Shown: piece after piece, positions 39,201 to 52,453 of the stretch | How positions within the stretch are numbered: position 1 is the stretch's first letter | Layout: each line of letters starts with the position of its first letter | DNA from: Dipetalonema caudispina | Lineage: Eukaryota > Nematoda > Chromadorea > Rhabditida > Onchocercidae | Length of the DNA stretch: 64,000 nucleotides | Assembly: GCA_013365325.1 (NCBI GenBank) | Contig: JABVXV010000143.1 | Span: forward strand, 84,625 to 148,624 | Reading direction: 5' to 3' | The notes under the pieces: generated by a model | Told to the model about the DNA's origin: nothing | What the model saw: the letters and a program-made list of their open reading frames with translations, nothing else | The model's database searches: none | Translations under genes and position numbers: made by a program

Positions 39201-41409
39201 TTTGGTATGCTTTCGTACACCGCATTTTGTTCTAGGCGTTCACTTTAGTTAGTATCTGACATGTATTTCATATATACCGAGAACTTTCCGATAATTCGAT
39301 ATATCGTTTCATTTTACATTGAGCCAACTTCAGTTCTAAGCACTAATTTATTCGGACACTGATCTTGACCATGATCATTTATATTCATCCTTGCTATCAT
39401 TAAACAAGTCATCTCAAATCATTTGGAATATTTCTGTTAGAAATTGCTCGATCTCATACACCGACGATCACGGAACTTCATAGTGATTCGGGTAGTTCAC
39501 AAAGTACCGTAGGACATCGTCATTCAAATGCACGATCAAATGCTAACGAAGTACGACGCCTATCAACTACAACAATTACGAAATTAAACCGAATAGCTTC
39601 TTCAGTGCATCATAAAGGTTTTCTTCGTGTCTACACATATAGAGTAATAAAATTTTTTTATATGTATATATTTTTAATTCCTATTGAAGGACTTTTTTCT
39701 TTTATTTTGAAATTTATGAGGACTAAATTTTAAAAAGAATAATATAAGTGTTATGCGAATTTTCATTATTTTTTAGTTTTTAACCTTTATTGTTGCTCTA
39801 GCAAAGTGCACAATAAGTCATCTGGGAATCAATGTAACTGAGGGAAGGAATTTCTAGAAGCAGTACCTGAAAGGACTATCGTTGAAGGTACAGAGGATGA
39901 CAATTCACATATGATCTCTTCATCTATAACTGCAACAAAAAGTCATTTCATTGGTCAGCATATCATTTAATTGATAATATTTTAATTAATATAACTAACT
40001 ATAGAATAGTACCAAATAAAACATATCCAGTGCACTCGATCAATATAAAATTTCAATAAAGTTGAAGTATTATTGAAGTATAATAAATACTAACATGTAG
40101 AGAATGGAATTATGAGAATTGTATGAACTGTATTCAACATAGTGACAAGTAACAATTAATCCTTAGCGTCTTTAATGCTATGCATAAATTGAGAGATAAA
40201 TCTAAATTTAAAACTAAGGGTCAAATAATGACAAAGTGATTTCAAATAACTTCAACAATTTTTTTATTTCCGTTTTTATTGTTAAATTATCCCATCTGAT
40301 ATGTTATTTATAGCTCGAAACTGGTTACAAAGGTTTCAGGTGATAAACTGGTAACATGATATAAGCATGATAAGGATGTGATATTTGTTATTTCTTGTCG
40401 GTACAGTTTTTGTAGTTTATTTTTGCTGACAAAATCATAGTTTGTAGCATTTCATCATTAAAATTTATTACACCAATTTTTTTTTTTAATTTTAAAGGGC
40501 AAGGGAAGCGTTTTTGGTAGAGCCGGATAGATTTGTTAAAATTTAATACTTTGTTTTCCAGGTTCTGAAAAACGTACAGTTGTTGAATTACATGATTTGC
40601 CGTTATTTTCGAAATATCGCAAATCGCCAAATATCGAGAAAAGGTAAACTGTCCCAAAAAAATTAAAAGTTTGGTTTGTCCGTATGTTGAGTACAATAAC
40701 AAACGCATCAGATTAGCGGAAAAGGTTCCGCATGTCGAACGTTAGGCTGTTCTGTTTAAATATTCCGCTTATCACACTTTTATGGATAGTATTCTTTTAA
40801 GTTAATTGCTAAGAATGCTTACTTCTCAAAGCAAAAACGAGCAATTTGGAAAATTTAAAATTCGAAAAGATGTTGTTAGTTGTGAAATTTAGTAAGGTGT
40901 TAATACTGAAAGCGTTAACTTCGAAGTTTTTGAGAAATTTGCTAACAGCATAACCTGGTAAATTTAGACGTTTTGGTGATAGCTTGCAGGAATGAATTAA
41001 GAAATTGTTCAAATTTTATAGGCAATCAAAATTGGAAACTCTCGTGCTTCCATTGAAATTGGAGGAACCACGTAGTACTTCTTCAGAATCAGAAAAACCA
41101 AAAGGTGATCAATTACCTTGGGTTATTTACCTTATAAACATAGGACTCAGACAATATGCAAATGCAGCATCACTGAAACAAAAGCTTCAATTCTTGATGT
41201 CAAAAAATCAACTGCACGATCATTTGGCTACGAACATATTAGCATTGAATAACTTCCGAAGGAAACTGTTAATTAGAAAATTCCAATATTTCTAACATGT
41301 TGTATCTTTTTCAGTTGTATCATTTACAACTCCAGCCGAACATCGACGCGATTCAAGTGGTGATGAAGATTTCGTAGATCGCATTACGGCACGACACCAT
41401 TACGTATGA
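6259..41409 (+). CDS. unc-80: UNC-80, scaffold subunit of the NALCN/NCA sodium leak channel complex (67-exon gene)
   Basis: UNC-80 is a very large cytoplasmic protein. It bridges UNC-79 to the NALCN/NCA leak channel and is needed for channel stability and resting excitability of neurons. I assembled 67 exons, all phase-consistent, giving about 3,440 codons; the human protein is about 3,260 residues. Landmarks shared with the family, in order: the N-terminal PLPIQTFLWRQT block (exon 1), SRWRFVRATFPHIVQ (exon 3), DVAVIRCLLIKHW (exon 12), LGCPHGCNDG (exon 17), LECALFVHRCNKGDWPEW (exons 25-26), FLRETFQ (exon 28), LRRFHALWRNRFHVWLKMEDG (exon 38, partial), PPPGIDFTLPSPP (exon 39), HFLEKL (exon 42), KDLKQTLKKEQC (exon 44), EFFNIPES (exon 45), QFYILHRKPF (exon 49) and LITDWSVESNRP (exon 56). 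The start at 6259 is chosen because a short basic leader precedes PLPIQTFLW, as in animal homologues. The stop at 41407-41409 follows a frame ending RHHYV. Boundaries are least sure at exons 17, 18 and 40. Confidence 0.93.
8520..8540. repeat. Poly(T) run in unc-80 intron 4
   Basis: About 20 consecutive T bases lie within the 2.4 kb intron 7588-10020. Simple sequence; length may vary between individuals or with sequencing error. Confidence 0.85.
13282..13344. repeat. Imperfect direct repeat in an unc-80 intron
   Basis: Two 28-base copies about 35 bases apart both start ATAACCTGC[A/G]GGAAT and end CTG[C/G]TTAA. They lie in the intron between exons 13 and 14 (13143-13432). No known element is recognised. 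Confidence 0.7.
14585..21425 (+). other. unc-80: unc-80 exon map, part 2 (exons 17-28)
   Basis: Exons: 14585-14910 (start uncertain), 15307-15503 (start uncertain), 15799-15929, 16036-16143, 17957-18086, 18587-18740, 19288-19373, 20051-20168, 20392-20631, 20711-20868, 21042-21171 and 21322-21425. Exon 17 matches the conserved LGCPHGC...GFC segment of UNC80. Exons 20-24 are a Ser/Arg/Asp-rich linker comparable in place to the phospho-rich linker of the vertebrate protein. Exons 25-28 are among the best conserved, with EGVRRFSFFLETCRPGSYPD, VHRCNKGDWPEW and the FLRETFQ segment. Intron 16144-17956 (1.8 kb) contains a CA microsatellite. Confidence 0.78.
16904..16964. repeat. CA microsatellite in an unc-80 intron
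   Basis: A (CA)n tract, interrupted once by AA and degenerating into CGCACATGCACG, lies in the 1.8 kb intron 16144-17956. The open frame read across it on the - strand (poly Cys-Val) is an artefact of the repeat. Confidence 0.9.
21646..29506 (+). other. unc-80: unc-80 exon map, part 3 (exons 29-42)
   Basis: Exons: 21646-21817, 22101-22199, 22475-22669, 24461-24566, 25224-25285, 26116-26360, 26606-26818, 27129-27296, 27555-27774, 27981-28162, 28305-28445, 28618-28837 (start uncertain), 29076-29213 and 29406-29506. Exon 30 reads DRRISLSTNEENSSRSS, matching the RKISF...SLHSSS segment of UNC80; the alternative long frame over it is not used. Exon 35 carries HERFCHPWCFERVYRQCYRL, paralleling the Cys/His-rich HPHCYLHHSRSC segment of the human protein. 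Exon 42 ends at CAG before a GC donor. Exons 31-33 are poorly conserved linker. Confidence 0.78.
22699..22756. repeat. CT/TTC microsatellite in an unc-80 intron
   Basis: A (CT)n run of about 15 units followed by CTTTCTTTCTCC-like pyrimidine DNA lies just after exon 31, in the 1.8 kb intron 22670-24460. Confidence 0.9.
30904..41409 (+). other. unc-80: unc-80 exon map, part 4 (exons 43-67, C-terminal third)
   Basis: Exons: 30904-30990, 31229-31381, 31762-31994, 32365-32533, 32666-32818, 33065-33304, 33701-33898, 34007-34114, 34709-34828, 35019-35179, 35292-35417, 35874-36087, 36437-36516, 36683-36902, 37014-37184, 37264-37387, 37745-37891, 38181-38303, 38438-38622, 39030-39204, 39441-39617, 39858-39953, 40562-40643, 41022-41104 and 41315-41409. 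Exons 43-62 follow the HEAT-like helical C-terminal half of UNC80 almost without gaps. Exons 63-67 code a charged, Ser-rich tail with little similarity to vertebrates; it ends in an acidic SSGDEDF motif and a hydrophobic C-terminus. Confidence 0.82.
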
Positions 41410-41590
41410 AATTGCTCACCATGATGTTTTATGCATAATCTATCGGAACTGCGTGCCTAAGGATGGTTGCGTGACTAGCTAGGCTGGTATTCGCAGGAAA
41501 TGCTTACGACGTCAACTGTTAAACCTTTAATCAGTAGGCTAATTGTTAATGGTTTTTGTTGGTCGTAATTTGTATATAATATCTGATAGT

Positions 41591-41596
41591 AATAAA
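41591..41596 (+). terminator. Candidate polyadenylation signal of unc-80
   Basis: The first clear AATAAA downstream of the unc-80 stop lies about 180 bases after it. Other AT-rich variants occur further on, so this is only the most likely choice. Confidence 0.35.
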
Positions 41597-43616
41597 GAAT
41601 TCACAGACTTCTGCTTGTCTAATAATTTAAAGTTTTTCAAAATGCTTATTCAAAGCCATTTAAAAAATCGAATATTTCACTTATTTATCCATGAATTAAC
41701 GAATTTATTTCTTTTTGATTTGACGAAAAATCAAAATGCGCGGCTTTACTCATTTTGCCCATCAGATCGTCAGCGAAACGTCGTCGCGATAGTGACTGCT
41801 CTGCCAGAATTGTTTTTTCCCGGAAAAGCAACATACCTCGATGAACCTGAACGAGATAATATATGCAATTTTTCCAAATTATAATGGAAATATAAAAATT
41901 TTAATCCGAAGTTTACAAATTATTTCAATTATAAATTAGGAAGTACTTAATGAAGTTGGCGCAACAATTCAGAGAATCGTGATAAGTGTGCAAAAATCTT
42001 TCCGGATATTCATCATCCTTTTGTTTCTTTCGGATTATTGCTAGTATTAAATGTGCCAGAGATAGGTATTATAGAAAACGGTAAGTAACTCACTGCATTT
42101 TGACTGTTTTGCAATATCTCACAGGAATTTTGACAATTAATAATTCATTTAAGAGTAAAAATCAAATATTTATTCTGATTATCCCAAGAAATCTGGATAG
42201 CTTAGAAATAATAGCTCATCCAATGAATGAAAATGGGGAAAAACAAAATGATTTACTTCTTACTTTCAATACAATATATCCATAAGTGCATACATTGATC
42301 ATCAATGCCATGAATGCCAAAGTTGTTGATGTGATGGCAATAACAAACACTAATTCATTTTTACTTAATGCTTCATAAAACGATGATTCAAACATTAATT
42401 GATTCTAAAATAATAGTATAAAATGAGATGACTGTGATAACAATGGAGAGGTATTATTTAAAATAGTTTAAGAATGTCAATTCTCGAAAATACAATCAAT
42501 TCTCCATTTGTTAAGTCTGATTGATTAGCGGATTAATTGATAAAAATTTTCGAAAATTTCATGGTTGATTCATAGCATCTCGGATCAATATTCCAAAAAC
42601 AGTTTTCAACATCAAAAATCTTCAATCTAACCATATTTAAACGACCGCACTACAGAAAAGAAAGGAAATATCAGAGTAATTGCTAACTGTAACGTGCAAT
42701 ATTCGCTACTATCTTATATAAAATACTAAGAATTTAAAATGAAAAACATTTATAATCAGTCAATCATTTAATCAATTTATGGTTTCATTTATTTCTCACA
42801 TTTGACTATTTCTGAAAAATTGGAATTTTTTTATTGATTTCATGACTTTATGTCTATTAATGTTTGATAATATATGTTGTGAAGGTTATTGAGACTAATT
42901 AAGTAATATATTATAAAGGATTACAAATAAATGATCTCTGCAAAATCATAAATTATATATTTCGAGAACCGCTTGATAAGCGTTGTAAGGAGTATATATA
43001 TGTTATGTTATGAAGAATACGTAAACGTTGATGCGTAAAGGCTGGAAGTTGAGATGAATGTAAATTATAAAATGTACGTTCATATGCGTTCAGATCCTTA
43101 GAAAATTTTGCTCATTTCGATAAACAATATTTATTTTTCAGTGACAATACATTCAGCAAAATCACTGGTATAATTTAATATTCTCAGTAAACAGGTAAAA
43201 AATTACTTTCAAACTGATAAACAATTAACATCCTCAAATGTTTCTATCCCCCACTCATGTGAATATTACAGTCGATATTATAGCAATGTTGCAAAAGTCT
43301 TAGTACAAACTAAGAGTAGCAGAGACAAGGAATTTTCATAAAGGGTAGATGTCAAAACTAGGCTTCTATGAAATGATATGTGTTCGATCGATTGGCGCGG
43401 GTGAGACCCGGGAATAGTAGGGCTTTCATTCCGGTGTGATTTTATGGTTATATGGGTAAATCAATTAAAGATTTACTTTCGCTAGAGCTTCCTGGTTCAG
43501 ATAGTTGGATAGTCTTGAAACTTTATAGTTTACGGAATGGTTGGAAATAAGGGTTCGTCATTCCGGACATTTCTACCTATCATCTTGAATATGATTGATT
43601 CAAGGAATTACGACAG

Positions 43617-43617
43617 C
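43617..43617 (+). promoter_or_regulatory. Candidate spliced-leader acceptor for the KCTD gene
   Basis: ACGACAG ends at 43616, eight bases before the ATG at 43625. A very short leader after an AG is typical of nematode trans-spliced messages. The preceding pyrimidine tract is weak, so this is tentative. Confidence 0.3.
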
Positions 43618-43624
43618 TGACTGG

Positions 43625-45898
43625 ATGGGTAACGAAGCAGCGGATCTGGATGGAGTCGATGGACGACTATTGGCATTGACAGGATCACCGTCTCAATATA
43701 TCAAATTGAATGTCGGTGGTGCATTGTATCAAACAACAATATCCACTTTAACCAAGCATGATTCCATGTTGCGCGCCATGTTTTCCGGTCGAATGGAGGT
43801 TTGTTTTCATGTTTGGCGTTTTGGATGGATAAATTAACCGGATGATCTTAATGGTGTTATGATATTTCAGGTTCTAACTGACAACGATGGTTGGGTACTA
43901 ATTGACCGTAATGGGAAGCATTTTGGTACGATTTTAAATTTTTTGAGAGATGGTTATGTCCCATTACCAGAATGTCGTGTTGAAACAACTGAAATACTGG
44001 CTGAAGCGAAATATTACCTTATTCAAGTAAGATTAAGCTTTTATTTTTTTTATTAGTTAATGTAGAGGAGGGTGTTTAAAATCCACATTTTTTGATTTGC
44101 GATGCAGTTATTTATAGGACTTAGTACAATTGTGCCAAAATTGGTTAAAAGTAATAACAAAGGAGGATGTCGAACCTGCCGGTATCTGCAAAGTTCCACT
44201 TGTTAATACCAAAAAAGACTGTGACCGTATTGTGACTAGCACTACAAAGGTACTGTTTCCATTGCTTTTGTGAGTCAATAAAATACTTTAGTAGTCACTT
44301 TATTCCTTTCATAAAATGAGCTTCGGTAGTGGTTTGTCTGCTTAACTCTCCATTTGAATACGTAATAATGGAGAAGGGATGTCAGTAATTAAATAACGTG
44401 CAAACCCGTCAGAATATGTTGCTTGAAAGCTCCAAACTAAGCAGAAAAACTGCCGTGTGTCATCTAGTTGCTAAGGGAAGGTATTTGAATCGCCTAATGG
44501 ATGGATTTAAGAAGTGATTTGTTCTTCTTCATGAGAAAGCAGTACTTGTACTGTACACCGATAAGTATATTGCAATGAAATGACTGAGCAATCCTTCTGT
44601 ATATGCACCAACATTTTTTTCGATAGAAGTCGAGTCATTTCGCTGAATTGCACTTTAGAAAAACACTGACAGCTAAAATTTCACATTCAATATATATCAT
44701 TTCACATTCAATACGTAGTATTTGTGAAGTAGTCCACCTTGTATAAATTTTTGCTTGTAGCCTGTTATAAAGCTTCTAATTAATCGACATAACAACAAAT
44801 ATTCGTATACTTCTCAATCGGATGATAATTTAATGAAGAATTTGGAACTATTTGATCGACTTGTTACGCGATTTAATGACCGTGTTCTTTTTGTAAAAGG
44901 TAACTTCCTCCCATGTGTTTACCAGTTAAATTATATTAACGACTGTGGTTTCCCATGAAGAGTTGTTCGTTCGTTTTGTAGATATGGGTGCAGAGAATGC
45001 AGAAGTATGCCAGTGGACATTCTTTGGGCAAGGCAGAAAAAAGGCCGAAGTAAGTTGGCAAAGCTTTTTCTTTTTGTCATATTAGGGTCAGTTTTTTCTT
45101 GCACGTAGGATTTTTCACGCTTTAACGTTTTCAGAAATGACTGTATTCGTATCACTGCCTTATATGTTTTACTATGCAATATAAGTTTGCATGCGTTTCT
45201 TGTTGAGATTCATGCATTATCGTTTGACTGTTTTGGACTGATTTTTTCTATAATTATTCTTGTTGGTTCTAAAACATGTTCTACATTGTGACATATGATT
45301 ATTTATCGTCCTTTGAAGTGAATAATCTATTCTTCACTTTTTGAAATACGGTGGCTTTTCGCTCATCCGTCTACCACCAAATAGATTACAGATTTGTTGT
45401 ACATCAATAGTTTATGCAACTGATAAGAAACAAACGAAAGTCGAATTCCCAGAAGCTCGAATTTATGAAGAAGCAATGAATGTTTTACTCTTTGAAGAAC
45501 GACACGTTTGTATTCGATGTGGTGGTGAAGGTGGAAGTTGCTCACCACCACGTGGTCTTTCTACATCGCAGTTGCAGCTTCCACCATTTGTCTATTCGTC
45601 CCACAGCGCTTCGGTTTCGGTACGTTGGTATTTGCCGAAATCAAATTTAAATTCTTGTCAGACATAATACATATTTTCGATGGGGATTTGTCAATCATAA
45701 CTATATATTGTCGCTTAAGAATTTTTCTGTGGAATGTAATATTGGATTTATTTCCAGCCACAGTGCACTTCACCTGCTTTGTTTGGTAGTGATGTGCCAG
45801 GAACTAGCGGACAAGATGATCGACGTCGTGCTTCAAGATTGGTCGATGGACGCTCAAATAGCCTTGTTGTAGCAGCTGTTAGTGAGGATGTAACTTAA
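43625..45898 (+). CDS. BACURD/KCTD10-13-TNFAIP1-like BTB protein, CUL3 ubiquitin-ligase adaptor
   Basis: This gene codes a substrate adaptor of the BACURD family, which links CUL3-RING ubiquitin ligase to targets such as RhoA through an N-terminal BTB/T1 domain. Seven phase-consistent exons give 345 codons: 43625-43798, 43871-44026, 44118-44249, 44761-44899, 44982-45049, 45392-45619 and 45758-45898. The BTB domain spans about residues 23-125 and includes [40 protein letters not shown] and [10 protein letters not shown]. The C-terminal half keeps [31 protein letters not shown] and the [14 protein letters not shown] segment, described in PDIP1-type relatives as a PCNA-binding motif. The tail after residue 255 differs from vertebrates: it is Ser/Pro-rich with a [11 protein letters not shown] patch. 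The ATG at 43625 is the first in frame; an earlier ATG at 43591 is out of frame and stops quickly. Vertebrate relatives are near 313-329 residues, so this one is slightly long. Family assignment is firm; which of the three vertebrate paralogues it matches best is not resolved. Confidence 0.92.
44679..44713. repeat. Short direct repeat in a KCTD intron
   Basis: The motif ATTTCACATTCAATA occurs twice with a spacing of 20 bases, in the intron 44250-44760, just upstream of exon 4. No function is evident. Confidence 0.6.
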
Positions 45899-46923
45899 TT
45901 TAAATGTAAAACTTGCACTCTTGACGTATCAAAGATGGGTGTCAATGAAATCTTGAGGGTTGCAAACCTAATTTATAAATCTTCTTTTATCGAAACGAAT
46001 CCTGAAAAGTTTGCGGCTAGAAAAAATGGACGAGTATTATTGTTTGCTTCCACAGTTTATTTATGAAGTATGATTCGAAGATTTCCATCCCTGCCAACAG
46101 CAGTAAAATTTGTTGTTAATATTACTTAGCTGTTGTCTGCATGAGAGTGGACTTTCAGTTCAGCAGATTCTTTTGATTAAAAAAAAAGTTCTTTCAGATC
46201 TACTTTTGTACAGTGGAGGGTAGGGTAGGTTTCTATCGCTTTTTGGAATTTACCCAGTATTTGGCATCTTCTGTTGAATGAAAACATGAGTTTGTTGTCT
46301 CATCATAGTTGATAAAACAAGCATGGCGCGGCATTTTTTGGATAAAAATTATGTAGGAACGAAATCTTATAATGCTTCTCTGAGCTGAAGACGTATTCTT
46401 TAGTAATCAGTGCGTAACAAGCATCCGATTTACTCTGTAATAGTAGGTGTTAAATATATTGAATAAGTTTTATACTGTGGTTGTGTAACTTTTCGTGAAA
46501 CTGTGATATTATTTATTAGGAAATGCGAGATGATGTTAGGCTATGGTAATTATTTTATGTTATTAGGTTAAAATTCTATGCAGAACGAAATGTTGTGCAA
46601 ATTTGTTTGAAAAAAAGAAATTACAAAACTATGTAAAGAGTGTAGTCTTTCTTACAGTTTCGTTTTTATAACTAATGGTCGATGGATCGTATTAGTTTCA
46701 GTGTTCATATGTTTTTATATGTTAATAATATATATAATTTATCTCAACACTTTTATGTTATATTTACAGAAATAAAATCTCGCCCAGCGAAGTCGTAAAT
46801 CGGGTAAAGGATAGACCTGAACAGTATTTCATTTATGCGTTATTTCCTTATTACTTATGCATAAAATTCATTATTGGGTTGTTAACTAAAAGTCCTTGTT
46901 CTTGTAAAGTTCATGTTTAAGTA
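45899..46923. other. KCTD to EXOSC8 intergenic region
   Basis: One kilobase without coding signal. It holds AATAAA at 46771-46776, right after TATTTACAG ending at 46769. The latter could be a 3' end signal for the KCTD gene or a splice acceptor for the EXOSC8 leader. The distance is long for a C. elegans-style operon but both genes face the same way. Confidence 0.45.
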
Positions 46924-48865
46924 ATGACGGCTGATCTTTTGAAATTATGTGATCCAACGGCTTATTATAATCAGTTCCTCTCAGAATCAATTTACCCAGA
47001 TGGTCGGTCAATTAGTTGCTTCCGATCGATATTACTGCAGGTTAGTTTTTAGTTGTCCCTTATTTCCACGGAAGTAATACGCTTCGGTACTCTTCGTGAT
47101 GCGTTGCATTGTTTTTCTCTAATTCCATAAATGTGAAAAAAAATTGAAAAGTTAACAGAGAGCGATGGACGGGATCTAGATTAAAATTGGGGTGACTTGT
47201 ACGTTTTGTAGTATTTAGATGGGTGTTAATGGAAAGTCGGCAGGTTCCAGTTTTGCTCGACAAGGTGGTGCAACTGTCACTTGTAATATTGAGGCATTGT
47301 TGGCACCTGTTTCCGATGCTCCCATTATTGTTCCCATTATACAAGCTGCACCAAATATACCAAAAGTAAGTTTCATTTTGTATTTAATCTTTATGACCAA
47401 GTAAATTAAGGAAATTTGAGTTAAAATTTGAAGGATTCTGCAGTATCTATAATACGGTCTTTTTTTACGATATTAGAGAATGTGTTGCGCAATTTGATGA
47501 CTGGAAGATTTTTTTCATAGAATTTGGTCGAAGATGCAATGGTTATGGTCAATCAACTTGTGGCACAAAGCGCCTTTTGTACGAGAGATGCATTGAAAAC
47601 GGCCGGTGGACGGCTAACATGGCTTCTTAATTTGCATATCATGGTAATTTTGTGAAGTTTTCATACCTTCATTCTTTGGTTTGGTACGATTTAAAAAAGT
47701 TGTTGTATGTTAGTTGAATCAAAAACTACTTTTCACTGGTCATGGTATTGTTCTAGTTCGTATGTGAGCTACTCATGTTGAACTAGAATAACAGCAAAAT
47801 GGATCTTGTAAAGTTTAAGCATAAAACATGGAGTGTAAGCTCATGCTCACGTGTAATATAGCGTTCATGTGTAAAAAAGCTGTAAGATTTACAGAATAAT
47901 ATGAAATTTCCGTCACAAAGAAATCACACTATTAAACTATTACATCACATCAGCGTTACATATATTATGTTACGTCAAATGACTGAGGAACTGCTTTACA
48001 GATTTTAAACGTTGACGGAGCTATATGTGATGCGTTGTGTACATGCATAGCCGGAGCATTGGTTGATTTGCGGCTACCCGATGCTTCTACTGATTGCGAA
48101 GAAGATATCCCTATCGATATCAACAAAGTTAAACTCAGTGAGGCGTTTCATCACATCGAAGTTGCGGATATTCCGGTTTCATCGACATTTATTGTTTATA
48201 AACCACCAAATGAAGAGGTAGGTACTTTTATTCATCACTGCCATTGTGCAAAGTATTTTTTCGTAATTTATTGTGTCGAATTCTTTTTACTAGCAAATCA
48301 TTTCTTAAATATGCTGTTGTAGAAAGCTTTCCTTGATTTCTCAATTCTTCCTTAAAAATCAGTTTAGTAGTCTTTCCAATCGTTACGTAAACATTTAAAT
48401 TTTGCTGATGAGACCATATCACAATTCTGTAGTTGGCAGTTTTTCCGACGAGTGCCGATCACCTCATTATGGTATGGAAATGTTAACATTTAGACAGTAT
48501 TGTTGTGACATAGTTCTGTATCCTAGAATTAATGCGTAGCCACTAAAGAAGTTTGGGAGTGAATTAAAGAAGGTTCATTGGAGATTTAGAGACTTCTTTG
48601 AGTTCAGATAGGCGCTACTAATGGATCTCTTTTGTAGGTAAAAATTCTTTGTGATCCAGTGTCTGAATTGTTTCGCGTAGCTCCTAACATAGTAATGATA
48701 GCAGCTGGAAATAATGCACGAATCCACCGTATAAGCCAATCAGGCATATGCGGTGACGAAAGCACGATGCGACATATGGTTAGGATGGCAGTTGGACGGC
48801 AGAAAATAGTAGCTGAATCGATACTCAAAGCTAAAGAGGCTCATTTATTGAAAGGGAAAGAATAA
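46924..48865 (+). CDS. Exosome complex component EXOSC8/RRP43-like (RNase PH fold ring subunit)
   Basis: This is a subunit of the hexameric RNase PH-fold ring of the RNA exosome, which threads RNA to the Rrp44/Dis3 and Rrp6 nucleases in nucleus and cytoplasm. In animals the ring itself is catalytically inactive. Five phase-0 exons give 276 residues, the same length as human EXOSC8 as I recall it: 46924-47040, 47219-47365, 47521-47643, 48002-48217 and 48638-48865. The N-terminus has the family pattern DPTAYYNQFLSESIYPDGRS, matching the EYYRRFLKENCRPDGR motif. Exon 2 carries the GGATVTCNIEALLAP strand, comparable to the GNTTVICGVKAEFAAP strand. Exon 4 has ILNVDGAICDALCTCIAGAL, corresponding to the YDGNILDACTFALLAAL helix of RNase PH folds. 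The C-terminal exon 5 contains MIAAGNNARIHRISQSG, like the LCCLHKPGGSG region. All introns are in phase 0. EXOSC7 (RRP42) and EXOSC9 are the alternatives; overall length and N-terminus favour EXOSC8. Confidence 0.82.

Positions 48866-52453
<3,588 letters not shown>

Larger units (their letters stand above)
41410..43624. other. Intergenic region between unc-80 and the KCTD gene
   Basis: About 2.2 kb without a supportable gene. Short open frames at 41543-41884 and 42100-42285 show no splice context or similarity. The first few hundred bases are probably unc-80 3' untranslated sequence. A small GC-rich patch near 43397-43411 can form a five-pair hairpin (CGGGT / ACCCG). The last part is presumably the promoter and leader of the KCTD gene. 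Confidence 0.5.

Noticed and set aside
43397..43411. GC-rich hairpin considered as part of a tRNA or other small RNA
   Set aside because: Only a five-pair stem with a three-base loop; no T-loop, anticodon or acceptor stem pattern around it.
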